The position numbers were made by a program, and so were the translations under genes. A stretch of 64,000 bases of DNA from Flammula alnicola (lineage: Eukaryota > Basidiomycota > Agaricomycetes > Agaricales > Strophariaceae), in contig JADNRV010000003.1 in NCBI GenBank assembly GCA_015499995.1, positions 1,116,001 to 1,180,000 of the forward strand. The letters are read 5' to 3'. Below the pieces are notes generated by a model. It ran no database searches. It saw only the letters and a program-made list of their open reading frames with translations, and had not been told where the DNA came from. Shown here in pieces: positions 48,301 through 60,549 of this stretch (the stretch's first letter is position 1; each line of letters starts with the position of its first letter).

Positions 48301-50521
48301 GACATGCAGTGTGCACTCATCACCAGACCCTAGATAGTTATCAGTATAATAAAAGTAGCATGAAAAAATAAAATCAACATACTTGTATCACTCACTTTGC
48401 ACATGCTCTACAGCAGCTTTGTTTTCACCCATAAAGTCTTCGCAAGTCAAGCCCAGTTTTAAATGCTTGTGAAAGGATATTTGGCAGTCTGATACAGCTC
48501 ATCCTCAAGGAGATCTTCCAAATTGTACAGTCAAGCCCCTCGGTATAGGCATACGCTAAGTCAGTATCAGTCTTGGGGTAGCATGTGGTCTTGCGAGCTA
48601 TCTGGCACATATCTAACAAGCTTATCATTGCCTGCGTGGTTGGCAATCTATAGTTGGATGGATCTTGGATGTGGTCTGCCAACTGGTTTGCAAAATGCTG
48701 CAAAAGGACAACATAACCTAGATGGCTTTCTTCGACGACAAGACAATCATGTCCATTCGACGGATATGGGTGAAGCAAGTGGCGACTTTGTTTGGGATGT
48801 TGGCATGGAAGTATACACTCAGAGTGAGTGTCATGTCCTTCAGCCACTTCTTTAAAACCCGCTTCTGGAGGGCAGTTCGGGCAAGTTCAAGCCACCCACA
48901 GGTAACTGACAGGATAGGGCAGTAAAGGTGAATCAAGTGATATCAACAGCATTGTTGTTTGAAGTACCCACTGACTGAACACCTAATACATAGACAATCG
49001 ACCTGCACTTCTGCCAGTCAACTCCAGACATCGGGCAGATTGACCGTGGCGGCATATTCCAGATCATGATGGATACAAACAATACAGACATTGATTGCTC
49101 AGATGTTCAGGTGCTGAGGTGCACATGCAGCCTCACAAGATGTTTCAAACTTCTCAATGAGCTGGATGGAGCCTAAAATGTCAGAGTACTTGCTGGCAAT
49201 TTGGATGATAACCCGTGAGTTCTGTGGAATGTTAACTCACAGCACCTCTCAGAGGCAGGTCGCGGTTTGGTCGTCGGGCAGTTGACTGAGGTTCCTGATC
49301 CAGGGATTGCATTGGAAGAAGAATTTCTATGTATCAACATTTGGTAGGACAAATATGTCTAATGCATGTAGAATTCTGCAGATGGAGTTCGGACCTTGAC
49401 GATAAATTTGGCCAGTTTCACAACGGATTGACCATGCACAGTCTCATTGAATCAATCCTGATGAGCCTGGCAGGGGCACAGATTGACAGAATGAAGGGCG
49501 ATGAGATTGATCTCATGAGGGCAGATGATAGGTGAGTGGCGTAGATGGATAGCGCTGACTCCAGCGACCCGTATGTAGAGGGAGAAACCATAGAAACAAA
49601 TCACAATCCTCAAGGTTGGAGTGACACTGTCACCGAGGCCCTGGGACACCATAAGTGGTGTCAGATATGGAATGCTGAGGCAATGTGGTTCTTATAGTCA
49701 GTGAGCTTGAGGTTGAGGTTCACCTCGAAAACCACGGCAAAGGAATATAAGAAGGTCCTTGAATATAGTTTTCCACATAACGAGCTCATTGAATCAATCC
49801 AGATGAGTGAACGTTATGGTGCAGGTTGCATAGTAGTTTGCAGGCAATGAGTTCTTGAGCTAGTTGGGAGTTGCGCTGAATAACGGGGTTACACAATTGA
49901 TAGCATAGGTGGACAAACGACAACCTCTCCTAGCCGAATCGGACTCAAGACACTGCAAAGGGCTATCCCATCACAAACACGAGTAATCTTACTAGAAGAT
50001 GGAGTGCAGATTGCTCTGCTGTCAATGACTGCAAGAGAACATCGAATTCAACATTGCACACAATAGGCTCATAAGGAGAGAAGGTCCTTCCGGACCTTGT
50101 CTAAGAGAAAAGCTAAGCAAAGAAGAATTTTTTTAGAGATAAGAATATCACTTACAGAGCATTCGAGAGGGCGGTGGTCCATCAATATACAGAGAAAAGC
50201 ATGTCAGCCACATGTTTGAGCAAGAACAACAACCCCGTCCCTGGCATGAGTCGAAATATTGTCAGAAAGGCAGATGAGCTGCATGAGTGGAGGAGAATGC
50301 TTACCTGCTTCTGAGCTCCGAGAATTGAGATAATTCTCGCTAAAAGCAGATTTCTTGAGTGAAGATGTTGATTGCAGTGGTGCAGTCCTCAGAACAATCC
50401 AGAGGGCCAATATAAACTTAATTGAGGCCAGATGGTGTCTTGAGGCGAAGTCAAAGACCCCAAGTTTCTGAGGGCTGGTCCAACCAGACCTTCCCGATAA
50501 TATGTATCTGCCAACTTGGCA
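45301..50521. other. Repeat-region DNA with gene-like debris, mainly minus strand
   Basis: Minus-strand frames at 46091-45474, 46693-46283, 47601-47050, 48045-47674 and 48847-48425 have protein-like composition and splice-like junctions, but none matches a family I know. Hydrophobic stretches (MFTLMFGTVAYFFNATLFLV; MFALLVIVYKYIYNVSYIF) suggest a multi-pass membrane protein remnant around 45.5-46.8 kb. No intact gene could be supported. Confidence 0.3.
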
Positions 50522-50985
50522 TGGGCAAGGCTCACTTTGTCATCCCAGAGCCATAACACACAGTCAAAGACTGCCCTTTTTGTGGATATCTGGACACGGA
50601 AATTCTTCAATTTTCTGCATATATGTATAGAGTATAAGGATTACCTGTAGGCATCTTGTTGAGCATGTAAGATGATCAAGGAAGGATTGGCCAAGATGCA
50701 CAATGTGCCCACACCAGCATTGATTGACACGGGCAAGAGCTCCTCCTGCTGACACTTTTTCCCAATGGCAACATAAAAAATGATGTCAAGTAGAGTAAAC
50801 CAAACACGCTGACCTGGGATGGTTGGAGGATATAAGGGTGCTGCAGAGGGCTATCCCAATGCAAAAGCATAAATGAAGAGTGACTCGACACTCCATTCAT
50901 CCTTAGAGAAGGGATGCTCGCTTTGCTCGCAAATATATAACAGAAATCCACTTCATAGTCCTCAGAGCAATCCAGAGGGCGATCA
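50522..50985 (-). repeat. Repeat F, copy 1 (inverted relative to copy 2)
   Basis: Reverse complement, with many differences, of 58617-59051. Shared landmarks include TCCTCAGAGCAATCCAGAGG (right edge), AGGGTGCTGCAGAGGGCTAT, and CAGTCAAAGACTGCCC (left part). A partial copy of the same edge occurs at 50389-50410. Class unknown. Confidence 0.6.
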
Positions 50986-52377
50986 TGGTTGTCTTTGAGC
51001 AACACATCACATCACAGGTCACAAGGTCACATCACTGCTGCTCCCTCTCACTGCCATGTCCTGTGACACTGCAGCGACAGTCTCTGACTGCATCTTGCAA
51101 AACTAGTCGCTATCAGTCGCCCTCAAGATTCTTTTCACCCACCCATACCTTCCCTTATTTTCCTAGCTATTAGACCCATTTTCTTCGCTCCAGCTGGTAG
51201 CTTTCCTGGTGAGACCTTCTTGTGTCCCACTGGGTTTTGGAGGCTCATGAGGTTTTGATGCACCCATGCTATGATGCACTTTCATTTCATAGTATATTTT
51301 GCCTTCTAGAGGTTCCTCTTCATCTAATACTTACTTTATTTATTTTGGTTCGGGGTTTTTTTTCTTGGTTCCCTTCCACCACACCCTTTTAGCTATAATC
51401 CCACCCTCCTGCCATTGGGTCTTATCTCAGACCTCCTTTGCCAGGATGGTGTCCCGAGCTGAAGGACACCTCCAGGGTCTTTGCCCAATCTTTGTCAACT
51501 GCTATCTCCTTCTACTCATTGCTATTTAATTCTAGTTTTTATATCAATATCAGAAAGAAAGGCAGATCAAAGACCCCTACCCACTGTTACACCCACCCCA
51601 TAAGTCCCCTTTTGTTGCATCATTTGGCGTTGGCGAAGGTTTCTTCTTGTTGATTTTTCATTACTTTACCATTTTCATCTTTTACAGCCACCTGCTGCTG
51701 TCGCCCACTGACAAATGATCTCACTAGTACTGATACATTGAGATTGTTTGCAGGCCTTGGACTGTTCCACCACCACACCGTTGTCACCCACCGACATGTG
51801 ATCTCTCTAGTACTTGATACATTGGAATTGTTTTCAGGCCTTGGATTGTCCCATCACCACCATCATTGCCCACTGTCGCTTCAATACTCATTAAACCATG
51901 AACTAGGGTAGGCTAAGCAGCTGCTGCTCTTACTGTTTTCTGATGAGAAATTTTCCCTTGGTCTACAGAATCCCTCCTCAGTGCCACCGAGTGCACCATC
52001 CGCTCGAAGTTGGAAAGGATGTTGTAGAGGTACACTGTTTGTAAGTCGTGCTTCTTTTAATCTTGACGCGCAAAGCTCATGAAGCTTAGAGCTGAATAAC
52101 CTCCTCTTGAGCCACAACATTTGGCTCGTTTGGCCTAAACAGCGGGCTCCGCAGGTTTCCATTGCTTTTTCAAGTTGATCTTGACCTTCAAGGGATAGCC
52201 CCTTGTGTGTTTACGGACTATTATCAGTGCCGGGGATGCCCACTGCAAAGCTCTATCTTGTGTTCATTTGGGTCAGTGCACTGCTTAGTCTCATTCCAAA
52301 TTTTGTTTCTTCATCGCCATCGCCATTTCCAGCTTGCCTTTATCACTCTTCGTCATTGTCTTCGCACCAGGATAGCC
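50986..52377. other. Repeat-region DNA, no gene
   Basis: Pyrimidine-rich spacer. Two near-identical blocks, GTACT(G/T)GATACATTG with flanking text (51726 and 51811, about 85 bp apart), form a short tandem duplication. Otherwise nothing recognised. Confidence 0.35.
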
Positions 52378-53449
52378 CAGTACTTTGCTGTGCCCCACCT
52401 ATTCTGGTTGGAATGACTGGAATCCGGTGGAATGGGACTGGAATCCGGTGGAATGGGACTGGATTCCAGTGGAATAGACTGGATTCCAGTGGAATGAAAC
52501 TGGAATGGACTGGAATGGGACCAAAATCCACTGGAATAGACGGGAATACATTGTATTTTGTTTAATTTAGATGTCACATGTCACAGGCCTTTGAATTTGT
52601 CAAAAAAGTCACACCTCTCCTTATCCCAAGCCCTTTGTCCAAAAACCACCCTGCAAAATCCAAATCTAAATATAGAAATTTAGGGTGAAATCATCTAAAA
52701 TAGGTTGCGAAAACCACAGGGTCCACCCTAATCTGGCAGGTGTCTGAAACTAAAATTCAGGCACAGGAGTCACATGTCACACAGGTGTGACATGTGCAAA
52801 TTGACTCCTTTATATGCCTTATTTGTCTATTTGAGATACATATGTTATGTGACTGACATGTGAGTGATTCAGGGTCAATAAAGTACCATCAGATTTAGCA
52901 TTTTGAGGAGATTCTAAATATATCCATATTATGTGTCCCAGACAGGCAATATTACCATATTTAGGCTGTTTTGAGGACTGTGAGAATTTTATGCCTAAAA
53001 AGGTAATTATAGCACCTGCTGTGAAACCTGTGTACCTTTAGAAATCATATGATCTGCTGCTCTCATTGATGAGAAAACTGCAAAAAACTCGACCAAACCT
53101 GAGTCTTTTCAAAATCACCTACTCCAAATATTGAATTTCCTAATTGGGAATATGTCTTGGCACACTATCCAATTTTATTTCAATACCACAGACAGGAACT
53201 GATGTCTATTTCTATATATAGACATCAGAAATCACCAAATCTTAATGCATTTCTATTCCATTCCAGTGGAATATCTAGTTGTTCCATTCCAGCCATTCCA
53301 CTCCTGTTGCATTCCGGTCAACATTCCAGTGGAATCTCGGAATTTGCCCCTTTTCCAAAAAAATTCAGAAATTTGGCAGGAGATTCCACCGGAATGGCCC
53401 TATTCCACCGGATTCCGGTAGGAATAGGGGGGGGCACAGCAAAGACCTC
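52378..53449 (+). mobile_element. Element D, copy D2 (1072 bp)
   Basis: Flanked by the exact 8-bp duplication GGATAGCC (52370-52377 and 53450-53457). Same ends as D1 (CAGTACTTTGCTGTG, CACAGCAAAGACCTC) and the same mirrored TGGAAT/ATTCCA arrays. It differs from D1 chiefly by about 150 bp at 52994-53145, which D1 lacks and which resembles the core of element C. D1 is therefore probably a deletion derivative. Host DNA at the site resembles repeat F (GGATAGCCCTCTGCA). Confidence 0.88.
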
Positions 53450-56400
53450 GGATAGCCCTCTGCAACACTTGCTTACATACTCTACTTTTTCTAGGTCGAT
53501 GTGCTTGCTCACTCAATTTAAACTCATCTTTCCTGAGCTATTTCCTGCTTCATGTTGCACCGGGATAGCCCCTTGCAGCATCTCTGCATCCTTTATTCTA
53601 TGACAGGAAAGCCTCAAGAAGACAGTAGCATCATGAAAGAAAATAATAGGCCCCCAATATTGAACCATAAACGAGATTGCATGCCAGACAGGAGCTGGCC
53701 TGCTTCTGAGGCTCGGCCTCAACTGAGAACAACTATGTTACAAAACGCCTTGGTCGCCTCGACGCTCTACAGCCCCCGTTCAATATTCAATATCTACTTG
53801 AATAATAAAATTCAAGTTTGCTTGGATCATGCAGAACTACCAGTCTTCTACCCTGCCGCATGACCTGAAGGAACCTGTGTGGAAGCAAGTTAGCCACAGG
53901 CTCACTTCAACTCTGTCGAGCCTATACCTTTGGAGGGTGTACTCGATGAGGCACTGGTCACCGCTGCGTATATTGACAACTCCGTTGGTTGCATACCCCA
54001 TCCTCATCACCAAGATGTCCCCATGCCACTGCCTACCCATCAGCGCAAGAACTGCAGCATTGGTCAGAAGGTATTTGTGATTTTTCACGAATATCTGAAA
54101 CCGGTGTTGGTGACGTCCCCTGCGAATGGTGATGATTGTGTCATGAATTTGTGGCTGGATGCTCCCGGATAAGGCCTCTTCAATGAGTGGACTGCATTGA
54201 TGTGAGGTAATTCGCATCTGGATAAGCAGCAGGCTGCTCCATAAAGTACAGCGCATACAGGAAAATAGCGGGCCTGTGCAAATGTAAATGTCAACATCAA
54301 GTCTGTTTGATGCGGATGTGAGAGTAAGGCATGTTTGTGGGTTGAACTTAGGCCTGAGGCGACACATCATTGGCTTGCTGCACCTTAAAAGAAATTTCTT
54401 CGTCACCGCTGAACTTGTGGTGGGACGATAGTTGACACTAAGTTGATGTGTATTTGCATCATCATTTTCACACCATCTTACGGATGAGCAGAGGCTGACT
54501 CGACTTGATGAGATTTTTCCTGTCTCCTCTTATTGTAGCCACTTGACCATTGAACGAATGCTGGCATTAATGAAATCATTCCTTTTTGTGCATATTGAGA
54601 CTTGCATCTACCCGATACTCAATCCTAATGGCACAGGGTCTCACCCCAGGGCAACATTCGACACTGAACTTGTGGTGCAATGACAGTTGACACTGAGTCA
54701 TTCATTTTCATGCTATCCCACTGCCACAGGCCAATCACCACTGAATGCTTCTAGCAAATTTACCCTTGAACAATTTTTTTGATCTTTCAAGTCTCTTTCA
54801 AGTCTCTTTCTTTTTGCGCACAACATGATGGTCATCACTTGCATTGCAGGGGATTCTATCAATACTCAGTACTCAACTTGGGCTGTGTCCATGCAATAGT
54901 TGATGCTGTGTCACATAGTTGCTTCTTCTCTTTCACGCCAAATGAGGCTGACTCGGTTGGACTCAATGCTTGTGGTGACCTCACCACTGAACGAATTCAG
55001 GGACTTTTTGGTTTGTCATGCTCTTTTCTTTTTGTCAGCCTGGTTGGTATTTGCGACTCAGCATATTTAGCTTGTGAATAGGCACAAGGTCCCTGGAAAA
55101 TTGCTCACATTGCAGCCTCGCAGGGGATTTTTTGTCACTACTCAATTTTAAGCCTGACGATAACTGAAACTTGAGGCCGAGTCACATATTTTCACCTTCA
55201 TTTTCACATCCCACTTGGATAAAATGATTGGAAGTTGAAGTGGTTTGACGTACTCTATCCAGAATGTGAGTCATGGCCTGCCGAATCTCCAGGGCCCAAT
55301 CCTAACCCAGTCTGGGATGTCTTACAATCATCCTGTCCCTAGGCCTGCAATTCTCAATATTCGCATTCGTGGAACCTATGTGAGTCAAGTGGCAGATTGT
55401 TCAGTCGGAAAGAAACTTATTGGCAGGGAAGACAGAATAGCGTGGCTGTGGCCACTCCTTGCAAAATTATAAGTATGACTGAAGGAAAGCTGCAATGACC
55501 AAACATGTCTCTCGATGAGCTTCATACCACTGCTGAATTCTAGCAACAATCCAATGGCCTCCGATATGGGAGAGCAAGACATTGTAATGAACTTGGTAAG
55601 TTATGGTTTCCAACCTTTCCTTGTTGTCAAAATACATATTGATGCACTGAAGGACCACCCAATTCACCCACCCCCAGCTCTGGTCCCTCCTATGGCCTGG
55701 CCTTCAGAAAATTTGCCAGTTGTGATGATGGAAAAGGTATGTTCTTTAGCTTGTTTAGACATGTCTGATCTGTCAACTAACCTCTTAAAGTTTAGGGAGT
55801 TGGAAGGAAGGGAGCAACAGATCGCTCAGCAACTCAGGTCCATCCATGCAGTAATAGCACATGCAGAAAAAGCAGAATGACAAGTAGTACACCTTGCCAG
55901 GTGGTTAGAAGACATAGAAAGCACTCAATCCCATGGTGCAAGCAATGCTGCAGTCATCCCTCCTGCAAGCGGCCACGTTCCAGACCGCCAAACAAGTATG
56001 CTAGAAGACAAAGACAGAGGCTCAAATAGTTCTGTTATTACACATCAAACCCAAACCACTGCTGTTCCAGCCACTCTCAGTGCTGACAGCATTATGAGAG
56101 AAGGAGAATGTAAGTCACTAGAGAGCACTACTGAGCAGAAACAGTTCAATAAGTCAAGCCAGAAGACGAGGATATGACTGACGATGAAGCAGAAATTCAG
56201 GCAGTGAGTAATAGTAAATAAAAATGGTACTGATATGAAATGAGCCAGATATTGGCCTGTGTGCCAAGTCAGGACTTGATATACCTCACCACTGCCAGAT
56301 TCCCAAGAAGTATCATATGCGCAAGTCCCATTTTGGCGCTCAGCAACCACATGGAGACTAGCACCATTGGTCCTCCTGGTGATTTCCAGATGGTAAGTAC

Positions 56401-56450
56401 CATCAAAGTTAGGACTTTAATTTATCCTTAATCGTATTCCTCCTATAGGG
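53450..56450. other. Repeat-region DNA with gene-like debris
   Basis: No intact gene. A minus-strand frame at 54406-53837 (189 codons) and a plus-strand frame at 55515-55880 (121 codons; ends KFRELEGREQQIAQQLRSI, coiled-coil-like) have normal composition but no family I recognise. Both could be exons of dead genes. Confidence 0.3.
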
Positions 56451-56768
56451 CAGTACTTTTCACTCCCCCACTGATTCCACGTGGAATGGGAGGGAATCCA
56501 TGTGGAATGGAGAGAATCCACGTGGAATGGTTATGGAATCCACATGGAATGGAGGGAATCCACGTGGAATGGAGGGAATCCACGTGGAATGGAGGGAATC
56601 CACGTGGAATGGAGGGAATCCACATGGAATTAGAGGAAATTTCAATGGATTCTGGTGAACAAGATAATTTGAGCACTTATATAGCAATTTACTGTGGGCA
56701 TAAATCCAAATATATTCATTTAAATTACAAATTACATGGTATATACTACAAAAAAACACTCGGAGAAA

Positions 56769-56804
56769 GAAAATGAGCCGCAGGTATTCCTGCGGCTCAT
56801 TTTC
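56769..56804. repeat. Perfect 16-bp hairpin, 4-base loop
   Basis: GAAAATGAGCCGCAGG, loop TATT, then its exact reverse complement. It marks the switch from AT-rich element E sequence to the GC-rich island. Could be a foldback junction or a replication-slippage product. Confidence 0.8.
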
Positions 56805-56819
56805 AACATACCGGGAGCC

Positions 56820-57610
56820 ACACTCAGGCACCTGCGGAGTCGTCATCATTGTGTCATGGTCGCAGCGGGGTTGCCTCCATGGTTGCATCGTCTGTGTCTC
56901 CACGGTTGCTTCGTCTGTGTCTCCATGGTTGCATCATCTGTGTCTCCACGGTCACATTGTCAGTGCCTCCATTGTCGCGTCATCAGCCCTTCCATGTGCA
57001 CGGCGTTGTCGCTTCTGCCATCGCCTTGTGGGCACTTTGTGGTCGCGTCGTGGTCGCATTGTTGTCCCATCTGTTGTCGTCGCATCATTGTCCCGTCCGT
57101 TGTCATCGCATCGTTGTCCCATCCATTGTTGTTGCATCATGGTCATGTCCATGGTCGGAGCGGGGTCGCCTCCCTTGGCGCATCATTGGGCCTTACGTGG
57201 TCATGGCTGTTGGGCCTTCGTGGTCATTGTTGTGATGTTGTTGCATTGTCAGTGGGTCTGTCGTTGCATCATCATTGTTAGGGATGTGATGGGAGAGGGT
57301 GGATCTACGGGGTGTGGGTGGGCATTACGACGGCCATGATGTTGGCAGCTGTTGCTGTGCTCGTGGGTCGACGGGGTTGTCGATGGGTCACCACCTCCAT
57401 CGTCACCTTGTCATCGCTTGGGTCATCGCGGCGTCGTCGCGTCCATTGTCATGTCAGTTGTCGGTTCAGTTGTCATGTCGCTGGCACCCCCATGGTCACA
57501 TCATCGCATCGCTGTTGTTGTTGCGACTGCCCACCCGGCGTCATTGCCATCACATACCCGTCATGGTGGTTGCATGGCGGTCGTGGTTGTAGTGGGCGGT
57601 CATGTGCGAC
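56820..57610. repeat. GC-rich minisatellite region
   Basis: Degenerate repeats of about 27-30 bp, first around GTGTCTCCACGGTTGC (56895-56960), then CGCATCATTGTCCCGTCC (57060-57130), then other CATCG/TTGTC-rich units. Several frames stay open on both strands for up to 190 codons because the unit is close to a multiple of three; the predicted texts are Cys/His/Ser/Arg-rich and unlike real proteins. Confidence 0.6.
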
Positions 57611-58616
57611 ACTGATGTTGTGTCCGTGCTCGAGGCACGTGGCATCTGTGGGGGATGCAGTGGGGGTTAGTCATCATTGCGGGGTAGTCATTTACAACGT
57701 ACCACGTGGGCCTCCCATCCCTGGGTCCCCCCTTCATATCTGACACCCCCTGCGGCGTGTGTTTCTCACGCGCCATGTCATCGTGTTGGCTTGGTTTCGT
57801 GGATCCGAGCTGTCATCATTACATGCTGCAGCGCGTCGTGTCGTCGTGTCATCATGGTCATTGCGTGGTTGTTTGGTGAGTGTTAGTGGTGGTGGTGGGA
57901 GGCATTGGTGGTGGTGGGAGGGAAGAACAGCAGTGATGTGGCAACATTACAGCCGCATCACCACCATGTGGCAACAGGTTGCCAGTTTGCCAAGGTCACG
58001 TGCATTGGCTGGGCTATTCTGAATTCATCAATTCATGCTGAATTACCTGAAATCAATGGAAATGATTAATTAATTACTTAATACAATAAATATAGACTAA
58101 ATTGTGCACAGGTAACCGGATTCCATTTTCCATTCCGTTTTGCAGTCCATTCTGGCAAATTCCGGTGCCCATACCAGATTCTGGGCCAATCTGGTACCTA
58201 TTCCACTGGACTGACATCCGGTATTTTGGCTGGTCCCTCTGCCAAACCCGTTCCACCAGACTTGCCCGGAATCCACTAGGAATCTGTGGGGGACACAAAA
58301 GCACTCAAATGACGTGACAAAAAGAGAATTATGGGGTGGGTGTAATGGTGGGTGGGGACTTGGAAGAGAAAGGTCAATCGATTCAATCATTCAAATGCGT
58401 AGTTGTTGTTTGTGCAAGATGGTTCAGCCAAACAGCAGGAAATCTTTGTCGCTTTCTTTCTCTCTGTATTGTCAATTGCGTCTCTCCCTCCATCTTCTAC
58501 TGGTGTTTGTATGGGGATAGCCTATTGCAGTGTCATGCCTAGTAGGAGAGGTTGAGCCAAACAGCAGGCAATCTTCATCACTTTATTTCTCCCTCAGGCC
58601 TTAGGCCTCAACCACA

Positions 58617-59051
58617 ATCGCCCTCTGGATTGCTCTGAGGACTATTGCGAGCGAAGCGAGCATTCCTTCTCTAAGTGTGAATGGAATGTTGAATCACTCT
58701 TCATTCATGCTTTTGCATTGGGATAGCCCTCTGCAGCACCCTTATATCCTCCAACTGTCCCGGGTCAGCGTGTTTGATTCGCTCAACTTGACATCGCATT
58801 TTGTGCTGTCATCACAAGATGGTGCCATTAGAAAAAATCTTCAGCAGGACGAGCTCTTGCCCGTGTCACTCAATGCTGGTGCGGGCCCATTGTGCATCTT
58901 GGCCAATTCTTCCTTGATCATCTTACATGCTCAAATACTCTATAAATATATGCAGAAAATTAAAGAATTTTCATGTCTAGATATCCACAAAAGGGGCAGT
59001 CTTTGACTGTGTGTCAAAGCTCTAGGATGGCGAAATGAGCCTTGCCCTTGC
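58617..59051 (+). repeat. Repeat F, copy 2
   Basis: Inverted counterpart of 50522-50985. Begins GCCCTCTGGATTGCTCTGAG and includes GGGATAGCCCTCTGCAGCAC, a motif also seen at the D2 insertion site and near 53560 (GGGATAGCCCCTTGCAGCAT). Non-coding. Confidence 0.6.
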
Positions 59052-59258
59052 CAGGTGCAGTGCCAGGAATACTGCATACACATGGCATCCTCTACACGTC
59101 ATCGAGGCACGAATTATTGATGGATTCATTTATGCTCTAATCAAGTCATGAACATAATCAGAAATGGACCGGGAGATTTTTTGAACATTGAACGTCTCTC
59201 AGAGCTCTCAGATTTCGCTTGCAGCTTGCTCAACCTGTTCAATTTTGTGCAGTTCATG

Positions 59259-59530
59259 CAGTACTTTACCCTCCTCCACCTATTCCTGGTGGACTCCACG
59301 GACTCCGCATAAAATTGGTGGAGTCCATATGGATTCCGGATGGACTCCATATGGAATCAGAAGTTTGATGTCATTTTATGTAATAGTATGTAATTTTCAC
59401 ATTGTTGCTAAAAATAACCAGTGTTTCCACAAAAGGAAATCATGAGACTCCTGTTGGACCACCTGGACTCCTGTTGGACTCCATCTGAACTCCTTGTACT
59501 CCTGTTCCACTATAAAACCAGCGGACTCCA
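59259..59530 (+). mobile_element. Element C, copy C3, truncated
   Basis: Starts CAGTACTTTACCCTCC and runs collinear with the reverse complement of the 36200-36292 end and then of the C1 arm (GGACTCC words, the TTTTATGTAATAGTATG block, TTCCACTATAAAACCAGC). It stops abruptly near 59530, where Copia leader sequence starts. Only one end is present. Confidence 0.7.
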
Positions 59531-60464
59531 GTATTAACATTCATACCTCGTATGTACCTTGCACGGTCTCTACGTACCTTCGATAAGATTAGATACCCTT
59601 ATCCGTTACTGTTACATCTTGTTACATTCATAACTTAGTCACGTATGTTCGTTATAAACTAGAATACGCCCATTGTGCCACCTCAGTCCGTTCTACATAC
59701 GTACTGAGGTGAGCACCCCGTACTTACATATATTCATTACCTTTTATACTGACTATATACTGTAGATTATTTCCTATAGGTATAGCAATATATTTAGTCC
59801 GTTCTACATACGTACTGAGATTATTTCCTATAGGTTATGGGCCCTGGACCCCGTTGCTAAACACAACATTCATAACTCGAAAACTCAGTGACCTTGTTCT
59901 GAACTCTCTATCTACTGTCTACCATGTCTACCACCTCGAAAACCACTGAGGACTTCACCCTCATGAAGATCCCGAAGCTTGATGAAGCCGGCACTAACTG
60001 GGTCATTTATAAGGACCGCTTTACGTGGGCTATTGACGCACACGGCCTTCTGGAGCATATCGATGGCTCCGAGACTGCACCCCCTGATCCCGTCAATCAC
60101 ACTGGTCCCAACCAGACCCTCACTGCCGACGAGACCAGAGCCGAGGAAGTGTGGAAGAAGGAACTTAAAACCTGGAAGGCAGGAGAAGCAACCGTCAAGC
60201 ATCAAATAGCTGCGACGATTTATGGACTCACAATTTATGAAGATCCGCGGCAAAACAACTGCGCACGAGATCTGGGAAGCGCTCGCGAACGACTTCAAAA
60301 ATAAATCCAGGATGGTATCCGTGGATCTCCGTCGTCGACTTCAGCAAGAGCGCTGCGCTGAAAAGGGCGATGTGCGAGCTCATTTTACGAAGCTGCGCAC
60401 AATGCGCGAGGACCTGGCTGCAATGGGCCCACCTGTAGTCGCTGATATCATGTATGATTCCTAG
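59531..60464 (+). pseudogene. Second Copia element: leader and truncated gag
   Basis: Gag starts at 59924 (MSTTSKTTEDFTLMKIPKLD) and continues WVIYKDRFTWAIDAHGLLEH and EEVWKKELKTWKAGEATVKH. At about 60205-60222 the frame moves by one base and continues FMKIRGKTTAHEIWEALAND, RRRLQQERCAEKGDVRAHF and LRTMREDLAAMGPPV, ending where unrelated tandem-repeat DNA begins. This is the UBN2-type gag. Upstream 59531-59923 is probably leader or LTR: ACGTACTGAG-containing text is repeated twice (59690 and 59796). No pol. Confidence 0.75.
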
Positions 60465-60549
60465 GCTGTGGGCTAACTACCTTATACATCTATAGCGGGT
60501 TTGGGCTGCTTGGGCCGTGGCCTAAGACCATGCAAGACACTTTTAAAAG

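Larger units (their letters stand above)
56451..58306. mobile_element. Element E, possible complete unit (1.86 kb) with TGGAATCCACG array
   Basis: Left end CAGTACTTTTCACTCCCCC and right end, inverted, GAGTGCTTTTGTGTCCCCC are imperfect inverted repeats of the same family as C and D, each followed by GATTCC. From 56480 to 56635 the left part is a tandem array of about 20 bp units (GGAATCCACGTGGAATGGAG). The right part (58110-58290) has scattered ATTCC/GGAAT words. No 8-bp duplication was found (CTATAGGG against AAATGACG), so the two ends may belong to different insertions. The interior is a GC-rich island. Confidence 0.45.

Noticed and set aside
56736..57743. Several plus-strand open frames of 90-190 codons, Cys/His/Ser/Arg-rich
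   Set aside because: They overlap each other in all frames across a minisatellite; no domain or splice structure.
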